64,000 nt of DNA, from assembly GCA_015056735.1 (NCBI GenBank), contig SVFT01000004.1, positions 1 to 64,000 on the forward strand, given 5' to 3'. This stretch comes from Lachnospiraceae bacterium (GTDB lineage: Bacteria > Bacillota > Clostridia > Lachnospirales > Lachnospiraceae). A model generated the notes under the pieces. The model was not told the origin of the DNA and did no database searches. It was given only the letters and a program-made list of their open reading frames with translations. Of this stretch, positions 15,072-23,152 are shown one piece after another. The translations under genes and the position numbers were made by a program. The first letter of the stretch is position 1, and each line of letters begins with the position of its first letter.

Positions 15072-16007
15072 ATGTACAGTCACTTTAAAAAGGCAGCGCT
15101 CACGGCTTTGATCTGCTTCCTATGCGTGCTTGGGACACCTTTTGTCATCCATGCACAGACGCAGGTTACGCCGCATGCCGCGTATATTTCAATGAAAGAA
15201 GATACGCCCGTACGAAAGGATGCATCGACATCGGCTGCATCCATTGGTACGATCGTAAAAAATGCGCCTGCCATCGTGACCGGCAAGACCGATAATGGGT
15301 GGCTGCAGATCTATTACATCGGTCAATTCGGCTTTGTTCCCGCATCTGCGACAACGGATTACGTCCTGAATGTGCGCTCCTTAACGCGTGCGACCGCACC
15401 GCTTAAGATCAATGCGCTCGGTGACAGCATCACGTACGGCGATAAGCTCGCGGATTCCATGAGCGGATATGCGCCGCTTGTCAGTGCGATGCTTGGGGCT
15501 GAAAAGTTTAACAACTATGGGCTCAACGGTTCAGCCGTAGGAGGACTTGGCCACGTCGATACATTTCTTTCCAGATATCCGATGATGGATCGCGATGCAA
15601 ATCTGATCCTTGTATTCGGCGGGACCAACGATTATGAATTTACGTATATGGCGGGCACACCGCTCGGCCAGCTCGGCGATTTCAGAGGCGATACGTTCTA
15701 CGGCGCACTTAACTATCTGATGTGCGGTTTAAAGCAGATGTATCCCAATTCCGAGATCGTCTTCATGACCCCTTTAAAGAGGATTTACCATAACAGGCCC
15801 AATTTGAGCGGCCATATTTTAAGCCAGTATGCGGATGCGATCCTTGAGACGGCGCCTGCATACGGCATCAAAGTGATCGATTTGTTTCACGCTCCGGAGC
15901 TGGATTTTATCTCCAATTCCAAGACATATTTGGTGGACGGACTGCACCCGAACGTCAGAGGACATTCCGTTGTGGCGACTTACGTGTATCATGAACTGAC
16001 GAAGTAA
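15072..16007 (+). CDS. Secreted SH3b plus SGNH/GDSL hydrolase
   Basis: The protein has 311 residues. A signal peptide (LTALICFLCVLGTPFVIHA) leads to a bacterial SH3 domain at about 37-95 (DTPVRKDASTSAASIGTIV, GWLQIYYIGQFGFVP). The SGNH hydrolase blocks follow: ALGDSITYG (Ser nucleophile), GLNGSAVGG, VFGGTNDYEF (Gly and Asn) and VDGLHPN (Asp and His). It should act outside the cell as an esterase or deacetylase, and the SH3b domain suggests cell-wall binding, so removal of acyl groups from wall polymers or glycans is plausible. The start follows AGGAG. It lies after the terminator of the DUF5722 gene and 36 bases before glpP. Confidence 0.87.
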   Translation: MYSHFKKAALTALICFLCVLGTPFVIHAQTQVTPHAAYISMKEDTPVRKDASTSAASIGTIVKNAPAIVTGKTDNGWLQIYYIGQFGFVPASATTDYVLNVRSLTRATAPLKINALGDSITYGDKLADSMSGYAPLVSAMLGAEKFNNYGLNGSAVGGLGHVDTFLSRYPMMDRDANLILVFGGTNDYEFTYMAGTPLGQLGDFRGDTFYGALNYLMCGLKQMYPNSEIVFMTPLKRIYHNRPNLSGHILSQYADAILETAPAYGIKVIDLFHAPELDFISNSKTYLVDGLHPNVRGHSVVATYVYHELTK

Positions 16008-16043
16008 CTGCCGGTAAGAACCGGCCTTAGGGGGAGGAGAATA

Positions 16044-16610
16044 ATGAGAAAAGCCTTTAGGGAGATTCTGGAGGATACACCGATCATCGCTTCCGTGAAG
16101 AATAACGAAGGTCTTCAGAAATGTCTGGAGACGGACATTCAGGTGATCTTTGTTCTTTATGGTGATATCTGCACGATCAGTGACATCGTGAAGACGATCA
16201 AAGGTGCAGGCAAGATCGCGATGGTGCATCTTGACCTGATCAGCGGGATCAGCGCCAAAGAGATCGCGATCGATTTTATCAAGAAAAATACAGATGCAGA
16301 CGGGATCATTACGACCAAGAGCAATCTGATCAAATATGCGAAGCAGCTTGGATTCTATACGGTGCTTCGATTCTTTGCCATGGATTCCATGGCGATCTCC
16401 AATATTGAAAAGCAGGTCGGTGCCGCACAGCCCGATGTGATCGAAGTCCTGCCGGGCATTATGCCCAAGGTGATCAAAAAGGTGAACCAAATGAGCCGTG
16501 TACCGGTGATCGCCGGCGGCCTCATTGCCGACAAGGACGATGTCATGATGGCACTTGACAGCGGCGCGATCTCCGTGTCCGCAACAAGCTATGATGTGTG
16601 GACGATGTAA
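16044..16610 (+). CDS. glpP: Glycerol-3-phosphate responsive antiterminator
   Basis: The 188-residue protein has the GlpP pattern: PIIASVKNNEGLQKCL at the N-terminus, VIFVLYGDICTISDIV, MVHLDLISGISAKEIAIDFI, DGIITTKSN, VLPGIMPKVIKKV and VIAGGLIADKDDV. It is a TIM-barrel-like RNA-binding protein. In Bacillus subtilis GlpP with glycerol-3-phosphate lets transcription pass a terminator in the glpD leader. Here a matching hairpin is present before the dehydrogenase gene (18270-18315). The start follows GGGGGAGGAG. It is the first gene of the glycerol cluster. Confidence 0.93.
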   Translation: MRKAFREILEDTPIIASVKNNEGLQKCLETDIQVIFVLYGDICTISDIVKTIKGAGKIAMVHLDLISGISAKEIAIDFIKKNTDADGIITTKSNLIKYAKQLGFYTVLRFFAMDSMAISNIEKQVGAAQPDVIEVLPGIMPKVIKKVNQMSRVPVIAGGLIADKDDVMMALDSGAISVSATSYDVWTM

Positions 16611-16670
16611 AGGCTGACAGTTAAGGATAATACAGCCGTTTCATACATAACAGTTCGGGGAGAATGAAAG

Positions 16671-18167
16671 ATGGCTACATACCTGATGGCATTGGATGCC
16701 GGTACGACCAGCAGCAGATGTATTCTATTTGATCATGCGGGTAAAGTATGCGCGATGGCGCAGAAAGAGTTTACACAATACTTTCCGCAGCCCGGATGGG
16801 TCGAGCATGATGCGGAGGAGATCTGGGAGACGCAGCTTAGCGTTGCACGCGAGGCGATGGACCGGATCGGAGCCAAGGCCACAGATATCGCAGCGATCGG
16901 CATTGCGAACCAGCGAGAGACGACGATCGTCTGGGAAAAGGCAACAGGCCGTCCGATTCATCATGCGATCGTATGGCAGTGCAGACGCACGGCGGAAACT
17001 TGCGATGCGCTGAAGGCTAAGGGGCTCGCACAGTCTTTCCGTGAGAAAACAGGTCTTGTGATCGATGCGTACTTCTCCGCAACGAAGGTAAAATGGATCC
17101 TCGATCATGTGGAGGGAGCACGGGAACGTGCGGAAAAAGGAGAGCTTTTATTCGGAACCGTCGAAACGTGGCTCATCTGGAAACTGACGGGCGGAAAGGT
17201 TCATGCAACGGACTATTCCAATGCGTCACGGACGATGCTGTTTAATATAGGTACACTTAATTGGGACGAGGAGATCTTAAAAGAGCTTGACATCCCTGCT
17301 TCCATGCTGCCGGAGGCGATGCCTTCCAGCTGTATCTACGGTAAGACCGTAAGTGATCTGTTTGGCGAAGAGATCCCGATCGGCGGGGCTGCGGGAGACC
17401 AGCAGGCAGCTCTCTTCGGGCAGACTTGCTTTCAGGAAGGTGATGCCAAGAATACATACGGGACCGGCTGCTTTATGCTTATGAATACCGGCGAGCGTCC
17501 CGTTTTTTCCAGAAACGGGCTCGTAACAACGATCGCGTGGGGATTGAACGGAAAGGTAACCTATGCACTTGAAGGCTCTGTCTTTGTGGCAGGTGCAGCG
17601 ATCCAATGGCTTCGAGATGAGCTTGGACTCATCAAGACGGCGGCAGAGTCGGAAGCTGCGGCAGCATCCGTAGAGAATACGGCCGGGTGCTATGTCGTTC
17701 CTGCCTTTACAGGCCTTGGCGCACCGTACTGGGATCAGTATGCACGCGGTACGATCGTGGGTCTTACAAGAGGCGTTAACAGAAATCATATCATCCGTGC
17801 GACGCTTGAATCGCTCGCATATCAGGTATATGATGTGCTTCGTGCGATGGAAGCGGATGCCGGTGTGACACTGAATTCCCTGCAGGTTGACGGCGGTGCA
17901 TGCGCAAACGATTTTCTCATGCAGTTTCAGGCAGATATAGGTAACGCGAAAGTACAGCGCCCGTCCTGCGTAGAGACAACGGCTGCCGGCGCGGCATACC
18001 TTGCAGGCCTTGCGGTCGGCTTCTATCACAGCCCCGAAGATGTCATCGCCAATAAGACGATCGACCGCATTTTTACACCCGCTATGGATGCATCCAAACG
18101 TACCGCGCTTTTATCCGGCTGGCAGCATGCCGTGCAGAGCAGCCGCGGCTGGGCAAAAGGAGAGTAG
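16671..18167 (+). CDS. glpK: Glycerol kinase
   Basis: The 498-residue FGGY-family kinase starts [20 protein letters not shown] and shows the expected [45 protein letters not shown] and [14 protein letters not shown] motifs. It phosphorylates glycerol to glycerol-3-phosphate with ATP in the cytoplasm. In many Firmicutes GlpK a His in the loop just before E-I/V-P-I-(A/G)-G is phosphorylated by HPr; here the loop reads [14 protein letters not shown] with no His, so this control may be missing. No glpF is seen nearby. It follows glpP by 60 bases without a visible terminator. Confidence 0.96.
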   Translation: MATYLMALDAGTTSSRCILFDHAGKVCAMAQKEFTQYFPQPGWVEHDAEEIWETQLSVAREAMDRIGAKATDIAAIGIANQRETTIVWEKATGRPIHHAIVWQCRRTAETCDALKAKGLAQSFREKTGLVIDAYFSATKVKWILDHVEGARERAEKGELLFGTVETWLIWKLTGGKVHATDYSNASRTMLFNIGTLNWDEEILKELDIPASMLPEAMPSSCIYGKTVSDLFGEEIPIGGAAGDQQAALFGQTCFQEGDAKNTYGTGCFMLMNTGERPVFSRNGLVTTIAWGLNGKVTYALEGSVFVAGAAIQWLRDELGLIKTAAESEAAAASVENTAGCYVVPAFTGLGAPYWDQYARGTIVGLTRGVNRNHIIRATLESLAYQVYDVLRAMEADAGVTLNSLQVDGGACANDFLMQFQADIGNAKVQRPSCVETTAAGAAYLAGLAVGFYHSPEDVIANKTIDRIFTPAMDASKRTALLSGWQHAVQSSRGWAKGE

Positions 18168-18196
18168 TCGTTCTCACTCTTTTGCAAAGGTTTCTC

Positions 18197-18225
18197 TTGT
18201 AATCGAGAATCATTTGTGATAGGAT
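18197..18225 (+). promoter_or_regulatory. Promoter of the glycerol-3-phosphate dehydrogenase operon
   Basis: TTGTAA (18197-18202), a 17-base spacer and TAGGAT (18220-18225) form a reasonable promoter. TGAAAACGTAATAT right after it (18225-18238) resembles a catabolite-responsive element with one mismatch at a key position, which is only suggestive. Confidence 0.5.
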
Positions 18226-18269
18226 GAAAACGTAATATGAATACAATTTGATACATTGCGTGAGATGAA

Positions 18270-18325
18270 GAGTCAGGCAAAGAATGAATCCGAAAGATTC
18301 GTTTTTGTTTGGCTCTATTTTTATT
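18270..18325 (+). terminator. Leader terminator hairpin, probable GlpP antitermination site
   Basis: A 20-pair stem (12 outer pairs including G-U pairs, a one-base bulge, 8 inner pairs) closes on the loop CGAAA (18291-18295) and ends at 18315. It is followed by TATTTTTATT. It lies between a promoter and the ribosome binding site of the dehydrogenase gene. That is the same layout as the B. subtilis glpD leader, where GlpP prevents termination. Read-through when glycerol-3-phosphate is present is the likely control. Confidence 0.75.
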
Positions 18326-18346
18326 GATGCAGAGAAGGAGAAGGAT

Positions 18347-19780
18347 ATGTACGATGTTGTGATTATCGGCGCCGGCGTGAGTGGATGCGCGGTAGCGAGA
18401 GAACTGTCCCGCTATCAGGTAAGTGTATGCGTGGTAGATAAGTGCGAAGATGTCTGCTGCGGCACATCCAAGGCAAACAGCGCGATCGTCCATGCCGGAT
18501 TTGACGCAGAGTCGGGGTCATTGATGGCTAAACTCAACGTGGAAGGCAACGCGATGATGGATGCGCTTTCCAAGGAGCTTGACTTCCCGTTCAGAAGGAA
18601 CGGTTCCATGGTTGTCTGCACGAGCGAAGACGAGCTTGACGGTCTCAAAGTTCTCTATGACCGCGGCGTGAAGAACGGTGTACCGAATCTGAAGATCCTA
18701 AACCGTGAGGAGGCACACAAGATGGAGCCGAACCTTGCAGACGATGTATGCGGTGCTCTCTACGCACCGACAGGCGGCATCGTATGTCCTTTTAATATGA
18801 CGATCGCACTTGCGGAGAATGCGTTTGAAAACGGCGCAGAGTTCAAGTTCGATACGGAAGTAACGGGTATCGTAAAAGGCGACGGCTCCTACACATTAAA
18901 GACCGGCAAGGGCGATATCGAAGCAAGATATGTTGTCAATGCGGCAGGCGTTTATGCCGATGACTTCCACAATATGGTCAGTGCCAAGAAGATCCATATC
19001 ACGCCGCGCCGCGGCGATTACTGCCTGCTCGATCATACCGCTGGGACGCATGTAGACAAAACGGTGTTTGCACTTCCGACCAAATACGGCAAGGGCGTTC
19101 TTGTCACCCCGACGATCCACGGCAATCTCCTTGTGGGACCGACGGCGATCGATATTGAAGACAAGGAAGGCGTAAATACGACAAGAGAAGGTCTTGACGA
19201 GCTCACACAACGCGCAAGTCTTTCCGTTAAGAATATCCCGATGCGACAGGTGATCACATCCTTCGCAGGTCTTCGTGCACATGAAGACGGGCACGAATTT
19301 ATCATTGGTGAAGTGGAGGATGCAAAGCAGTTCATTGATGTTGCCGGCATCGAATCACCGGGTCTTTCCAGTGCTCCGGCGATCGGCGTGATGGTTGCGG
19401 ATCTGCTGCGTGACCTGATGCATCTTGAGAAGAAGGCGGATTTCAAAGCAACCAGAAAGGGCATTTTAAATCCTTCCGAATTAAGCCTTGAAGAACGCAA
19501 CAAACTGATCAAAGAGAATCCTGCTTACGGCACGATCATCTGCCGCTGCGAGATGGTTACAGAGGGCGAGATCATCGATTCGATCCGTCGCCCGCTCGGC
19601 GCAAGAAGCCTGGACGGCATCAAGCGTCGTACGAGAGCGGGGATGGGCAGATGCCAGGCCGGCTTCTGCAGCCCGAGATCGATGGAGATCTTAGAGAGAG
19701 AGCTTTCCATGAAACAGGAAGATATCACCAAGGCGGGCGGCGCATCAAAGATCGTGGTCGGCCGTACCAAAGAGCAGTAA
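18347..19780 (+). CDS. glpA: FAD-dependent glycerol-3-phosphate dehydrogenase-like subunit with BFD-type [2Fe-2S] domain
   Basis: The ATG at 18347 follows AAGGAG and starts directly with the FAD-binding strand MYDVVIIGAGVSGCAVAREL; an ATG at 18284 lies inside the leader hairpin and is rejected. The product has 477 residues. The DAO-type oxidoreductase domain covers about 1-375 (NSAIVHAGFDA, GGIVCPFNMTIALAENA, RRGDYCLLD, GPTAIDIEDKEG). A BFD-like [2Fe-2S] domain follows, with Cys in IICRCEMVTEG and GRCQAGFC. It should oxidise glycerol-3-phosphate to dihydroxyacetone phosphate, working with the next two genes as in anaerobic dehydrogenase complexes. Confidence 0.88.
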   Translation: MYDVVIIGAGVSGCAVARELSRYQVSVCVVDKCEDVCCGTSKANSAIVHAGFDAESGSLMAKLNVEGNAMMDALSKELDFPFRRNGSMVVCTSEDELDGLKVLYDRGVKNGVPNLKILNREEAHKMEPNLADDVCGALYAPTGGIVCPFNMTIALAENAFENGAEFKFDTEVTGIVKGDGSYTLKTGKGDIEARYVVNAAGVYADDFHNMVSAKKIHITPRRGDYCLLDHTAGTHVDKTVFALPTKYGKGVLVTPTIHGNLLVGPTAIDIEDKEGVNTTREGLDELTQRASLSVKNIPMRQVITSFAGLRAHEDGHEFIIGEVEDAKQFIDVAGIESPGLSSAPAIGVMVADLLRDLMHLEKKADFKATRKGILNPSELSLEERNKLIKENPAYGTIICRCEMVTEGEIIDSIRRPLGARSLDGIKRRTRAGMGRCQAGFCSPRSMEILERELSMKQEDITKAGGASKIVVGRTKEQ

Positions 19781-19792
19781 GGAGGAGCATCG

Positions 19793-21058
19793 ATGAAAGC
19801 ATATGACATTGTGATCGTAGGTGGCGGCCCGGCAGGCCTTGCGGCGGCTGCATCTGCAAAGAAGGCGGGAATCGACAGTATCCTGATCCTGGAGCGTGAT
19901 AAAGAACTTGGCGGTATCTTAAACCAGTGCATACACAACGGCTTCGGCCTTCATACGTTTAAAGAAGAGCTGACTGGTCCCGAATACGCAGGCCGTTTTA
20001 TCGATATCGTAGAAGATCTGAAGATTGAATATATGTTGAATACCATGGTCATGGACATCAGCGCGGATAAGATCGTAACGGCCATGAACCGCGAAGACGG
20101 TATGTTCCAAATCAAAGCGACGACAGTGATCCTTGCGATGGGTTGCCGTGAGCGTCCCCGTGGAGCCCTCAATATTCCGGGATATCGTCCGGCCGGCATC
20201 TTTTCCGCAGGTACGGCGCAGCGCCTTGTCAACATGGAAGGCTATATGCCCGGCAAGGAAGTTGTGATCTTAGGCTCCGGTGACATCGGTCTCATTATGG
20301 CGAGACGTATGACATTAGAGGGGGCTAAAGTTAAGGTAGTAGCTGAGCTTATGCCGTATTCCGGCGGCTTGAAGCGTAATATCGTGCAGTGCCTCGATGA
20401 CTTCGGCATCCCGCTGAAACTAAGCCACACCGTTGTGGATATCAAAGGCAAGGAGCGTGTTGAAGGCATCACGATCGCAGAAGTCGGTAAGGATGGCAAG
20501 CCGATCCCCGGTACGGAAGAAGAGTACAGCTGCGATACATTGCTTTTATCCTGTGGTCTGATCCCCGAAAACGAACTTTCCAGAGGCATGGGTGTAGAGA
20601 TGAGCCCGATTACATCGGGGCCGATCGTCAACGAGAGCCTCGAAACCAATATTCCGGGTGTATTTGCCTGCGGCAATGTGCTCCACGTACATGACCTGGT
20701 AGACTATGTATCGGAAGAGGCAGGCAGAGCCGGCGAGAATGCAGCGAAGTTTGTTAAGAACGGAGGCAAGGCAGCAACCGGCGAATCCGTTGAGATCATC
20801 GCAACGGAAGGCGCCCGCTACACCGTACCGAAGACGATCAACATCGACCGTATGGACGATCTTCTGACTGTTCGTTTCCGCGTCGGCGCCGTATTTAAGG
20901 ATTCCTTCATCAGCGTATATTACAATGACGAGCGCGTTCTGCACAGAAAGAAAAATGTCATGGCGCCCGGCGAGATGGAGCAGATTATCCTGCAGAAAAA
21001 GGAACTGGCCGCATATAACGGCTTAAAGACGATCACCGTTAAGATTGAAAAGGAGTGA
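19793..21058 (+). CDS. NAD(P)/FAD-dependent oxidoreductase, second subunit of G3P dehydrogenase module
   Basis: The 421-residue pyridine nucleotide-disulphide oxidoreductase-like protein has an FAD site YDIVIVGGGPAGLAAAASAK, the segment ILNQCIHNGFGLHTFKEELT, MGCRERPRGALNIPG, the NAD site VVILGSGDIGLIMARRM and the second FAD box VFACGNVLHVHDLVDYV. It lacks a visible redox CxxxxC disulphide. It lies 12 bases after the dehydrogenase gene and just before the DUF1667 gene, a three-gene set common in clostridia. It probably passes electrons between the first subunit and a pyridine nucleotide or quinone-like acceptor. Confidence 0.87.
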   Translation: MKAYDIVIVGGGPAGLAAAASAKKAGIDSILILERDKELGGILNQCIHNGFGLHTFKEELTGPEYAGRFIDIVEDLKIEYMLNTMVMDISADKIVTAMNREDGMFQIKATTVILAMGCRERPRGALNIPGYRPAGIFSAGTAQRLVNMEGYMPGKEVVILGSGDIGLIMARRMTLEGAKVKVVAELMPYSGGLKRNIVQCLDDFGIPLKLSHTVVDIKGKERVEGITIAEVGKDGKPIPGTEEEYSCDTLLLSCGLIPENELSRGMGVEMSPITSGPIVNESLETNIPGVFACGNVLHVHDLVDYVSEEAGRAGENAAKFVKNGGKAATGESVEIIATEGARYTVPKTINIDRMDDLLTVRFRVGAVFKDSFISVYYNDERVLHRKKNVMAPGEMEQIILQKKELAAYNGLKTITVKIEKE

Positions 21059-21066
21059 TGAGGACT

Positions 21067-21426
21067 ATGGAAAAAATCGAATTAACATGTATCGGCTGTC
21101 CTCTCGGCTGCCAGATCACGGTAGAAAAGGAAAACGGTGAGATCAAGAGTCTGACCGGATATACATGCCCGCGCGGCAAAGCTTACGCGGAAAAAGAAGT
21201 GACCAATCCTACAAGGATCGTCACGTCCACCGTCAAAGTAACGGGCGGAGAGAAGCCTTACGTTTCCGTAAAGACCAAGTCCGATATCCCGAAGTCCATG
21301 ATCTTCGATGTCATGAAGGAGATCAACAAAGTGACTGCAAAGGCACCTATTGCAATCGGCGATATCTTGTTGGATAATGTAGCAGGTACGGGTGTTCCCG
21401 TTATTGCAACGAAGGCCACAAGATAG
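21067..21426 (+). CDS. DUF1667 protein, small subunit of G3P dehydrogenase module
   Basis: The protein has 119 residues with CIGCPLGCQITVE near the N-terminus and YTCPRGKAYAEKEVTNPTRI in the middle, the conserved Cys pattern of DUF1667. The Cys residues suggest an iron-sulphur or metal site. ATG 21067 is preferred; ATG 21055 overlaps the previous stop but lies directly against the AAGGAG. Its constant place next to the GlpA-like and oxidoreductase genes suggests an electron-transfer or assembly role in that complex; this is inference from neighbourhood. Confidence 0.85.
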   Translation: MEKIELTCIGCPLGCQITVEKENGEIKSLTGYTCPRGKAYAEKEVTNPTRIVTSTVKVTGGEKPYVSVKTKSDIPKSMIFDVMKEINKVTAKAPIAIGDILLDNVAGTGVPVIATKATR

Positions 21427-21434
21427 GGAGTTTC

Positions 21435-22391
21435 ATGAAACGGATCATGTATTTTGATATGGCCAAGGCACTGCTGATTATCGCAGTGGTCCTTGGCCAT
21501 TTTGCCGATCAATTAACCAAAGAGAGCGGAGTGTGCAGGAGTCTTTTTCTGTTTCTGTACGCTTTTCATATGCCAGCTTTTCTCTATATCGCCGGACTTT
21601 TTTATAAGAATGAGAAAACGATCCGGCGCACGGTTTCTTTTCTGGTGCTTTACGTTCTGTTAAAGGGGCTGATCTATGCAGCCAAATGGGCCGTAAACGG
21701 GAAGGCGGCGTTTGATCTTTTCTCAGAGGGAGGTACGCCCTGGTTCCTGCTGGCGATGGCTTTATACACGCTTCTGACGCGCCTGATCCCTGTTAAGTGG
21801 CGTCTTTCTTTCCTGATCCTGAATGTGATCGGGGCACTGGCTGCGGGCTACTGCGATCAGATCGGCGAGTGGATGGCACTTTCCAGACTGATCGTTTTCT
21901 ACCCGTTCTTTCTGGCGGGTGTGATGTCATGCAGAGAGAAGCTTCAGCGCGCTGCGGGCAGGCTTCCCATGAAACTGCTCGGCGCCGTGATCCTTCTTGC
22001 ATGGGGGTATATCGCCTTTGTACATATCGATCGCATTTATTTCCTGAGACATTTGTTTACGGGGAGCGTGCCGTATCATGCATCCGTGATGCCGTACGGT
22101 TTTCTCTACAGGCTCCTTGTGTATACAACCGAAGTCCTGACGGGGATCTCTTTTCTCATGCTTGTACCGGGCGGCGGGAGCAAGTGGCTTTCTGATGTGG
22201 GGCGTTATACGCTTCCCATCTATTTCTTCCACCGCCCGTTTCTGTATATCTTAACGGGGATTGGCGTCCATACAGTGTTGATAACGAGCCTTGGTATGAC
22301 GGGTATTATCGTGTGGCTCCTTCTTTCGATCGCAACTGTTTTTCTCTTTGCACGGGGCTTTTTTGACCGATTCCTGCGTTTGTTTTTGTAG
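21435..22391 (+). CDS. Acyltransferase-3 family membrane protein
   Basis: The 318-residue integral membrane protein starts RIMYFDMAKALLIIAVVLGH, the typical acyltransferase-3 opening with the conserved His at the end of TM1. FHMPAFLYIAGLFYKNEK and about ten hydrophobic segments follow. FHRPFLYILTGIG near the C-terminus is also characteristic. Such proteins O-acylate extracellular polysaccharides, wall polymers or small molecules. The substrate is unknown. It begins eight bases after the DUF1667 stop, so it may be read from the glp promoter, without an obvious functional link. Confidence 0.85.
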   Translation: MKRIMYFDMAKALLIIAVVLGHFADQLTKESGVCRSLFLFLYAFHMPAFLYIAGLFYKNEKTIRRTVSFLVLYVLLKGLIYAAKWAVNGKAAFDLFSEGGTPWFLLAMALYTLLTRLIPVKWRLSFLILNVIGALAAGYCDQIGEWMALSRLIVFYPFFLAGVMSCREKLQRAAGRLPMKLLGAVILLAWGYIAFVHIDRIYFLRHLFTGSVPYHASVMPYGFLYRLLVYTTEVLTGISFLMLVPGGGSKWLSDVGRYTLPIYFFHRPFLYILTGIGVHTVLITSLGMTGIIVWLLLSIATVFLFARGFFDRFLRLFL

Positions 22392-22405
22392 GGGTGTATG
22401 ATAGA

Positions 22406-23152
22406 ATGGTTTCGATGGGAGATTATGGCGTGGAAGCGATCAGACTCAATAAATTTCTGGCGGATGCCGGCGTCTGTTCAAGGCGCGAGGCGGACCGCTA
22501 TATCGAAGACGGACGCGTTACGGTAAACGGCGCGGCGGCATCGTGCGGGCTCAAAGTCAAGGATACGGACATTGTCGCGGTGGACGGAAAGCCTGTAAAG
22601 ACGCGTGAACGTACGATCGTGCTTGCTTATTATAAGCCTGAGGGCGTGACATGTACGGAGAAGGATACGCATGCGCGAATTACAGTTACGGATGCCGTAA
22701 AGTATCCCGTGCGTGTGACATATGCAGGGCGGCTTGACCGTGATTCGGAAGGCCTGCTCCTTATGACCAATGACGGTGATCTTATCCAGAAGATGATGAA
22801 GGGGAGCGCCGGACATGAGAAAGAATATCTTGTGACGATCGACCGCGAAGTGACGGATGCATTTTTGGAGAAAATGGCTGCCGGTGTTTATTTAAAAGAC
22901 TTAGACCGCACGACGCGTCCGTGTAAGGTGCAGAAGGCGGGGAAATACAAATTCCGCATTATCTTAACGCAAGGGCTGAACCGGCAGATCCGGCGGATGT
23001 GCAGGGCGCTTGGCGCAAATGTCAGGTCGCTTCTTCGAGAGCGCGTTTTATCTGTTACACTGGATGGATTAAAGCACGGTGAATACAGAGAACTGAATGA
23101 GGAAGAAGTCAGCGCGCTCTACCTTGCGTGCGGGCTGGGGGACAGACTGTGA
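22406..23152 (+). CDS. rRNA pseudouridine synthase (RsuA/RluB/RluF family)
   Basis: An S4 RNA-binding domain (IRLNKFLADAGVCSRREADR, then IEDGRVTVNG) is followed by the catalytic domain with AGRLDRDSEGLLLMTNDG, whose Asp is the nucleophile. HEKEYLVTID and GLNRQIRRMCRALG follow. The last motif is closest to the RluF branch, which modifies 23S rRNA, but assignment within the group is uncertain. The start is unclear: GTG 22394, ATG 22406 and ATG 22415 are all in frame before the S4 domain, and AGGGG at 22390 fits 22406 best. The stop overlaps the ligA start (TGATG). Confidence 0.88.
   Translation: MVSMGDYGVEAIRLNKFLADAGVCSRREADRYIEDGRVTVNGAAASCGLKVKDTDIVAVDGKPVKTRERTIVLAYYKPEGVTCTEKDTHARITVTDAVKYPVRVTYAGRLDRDSEGLLLMTNDGDLIQKMMKGSAGHEKEYLVTIDREVTDAFLEKMAAGVYLKDLDRTTRPCKVQKAGKYKFRIILTQGLNRQIRRMCRALGANVRSLLRERVLSVTLDGLKHGEYRELNEEEVSALYLACGLGDRL

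Noticed and set aside
18284..18346. Longer start for the glycerol-3-phosphate dehydrogenase gene at ATG 18284
   Set aside because: The ATG lies inside the leader terminator hairpin, has no ribosome binding site, and would add residues before the FAD-binding strand.
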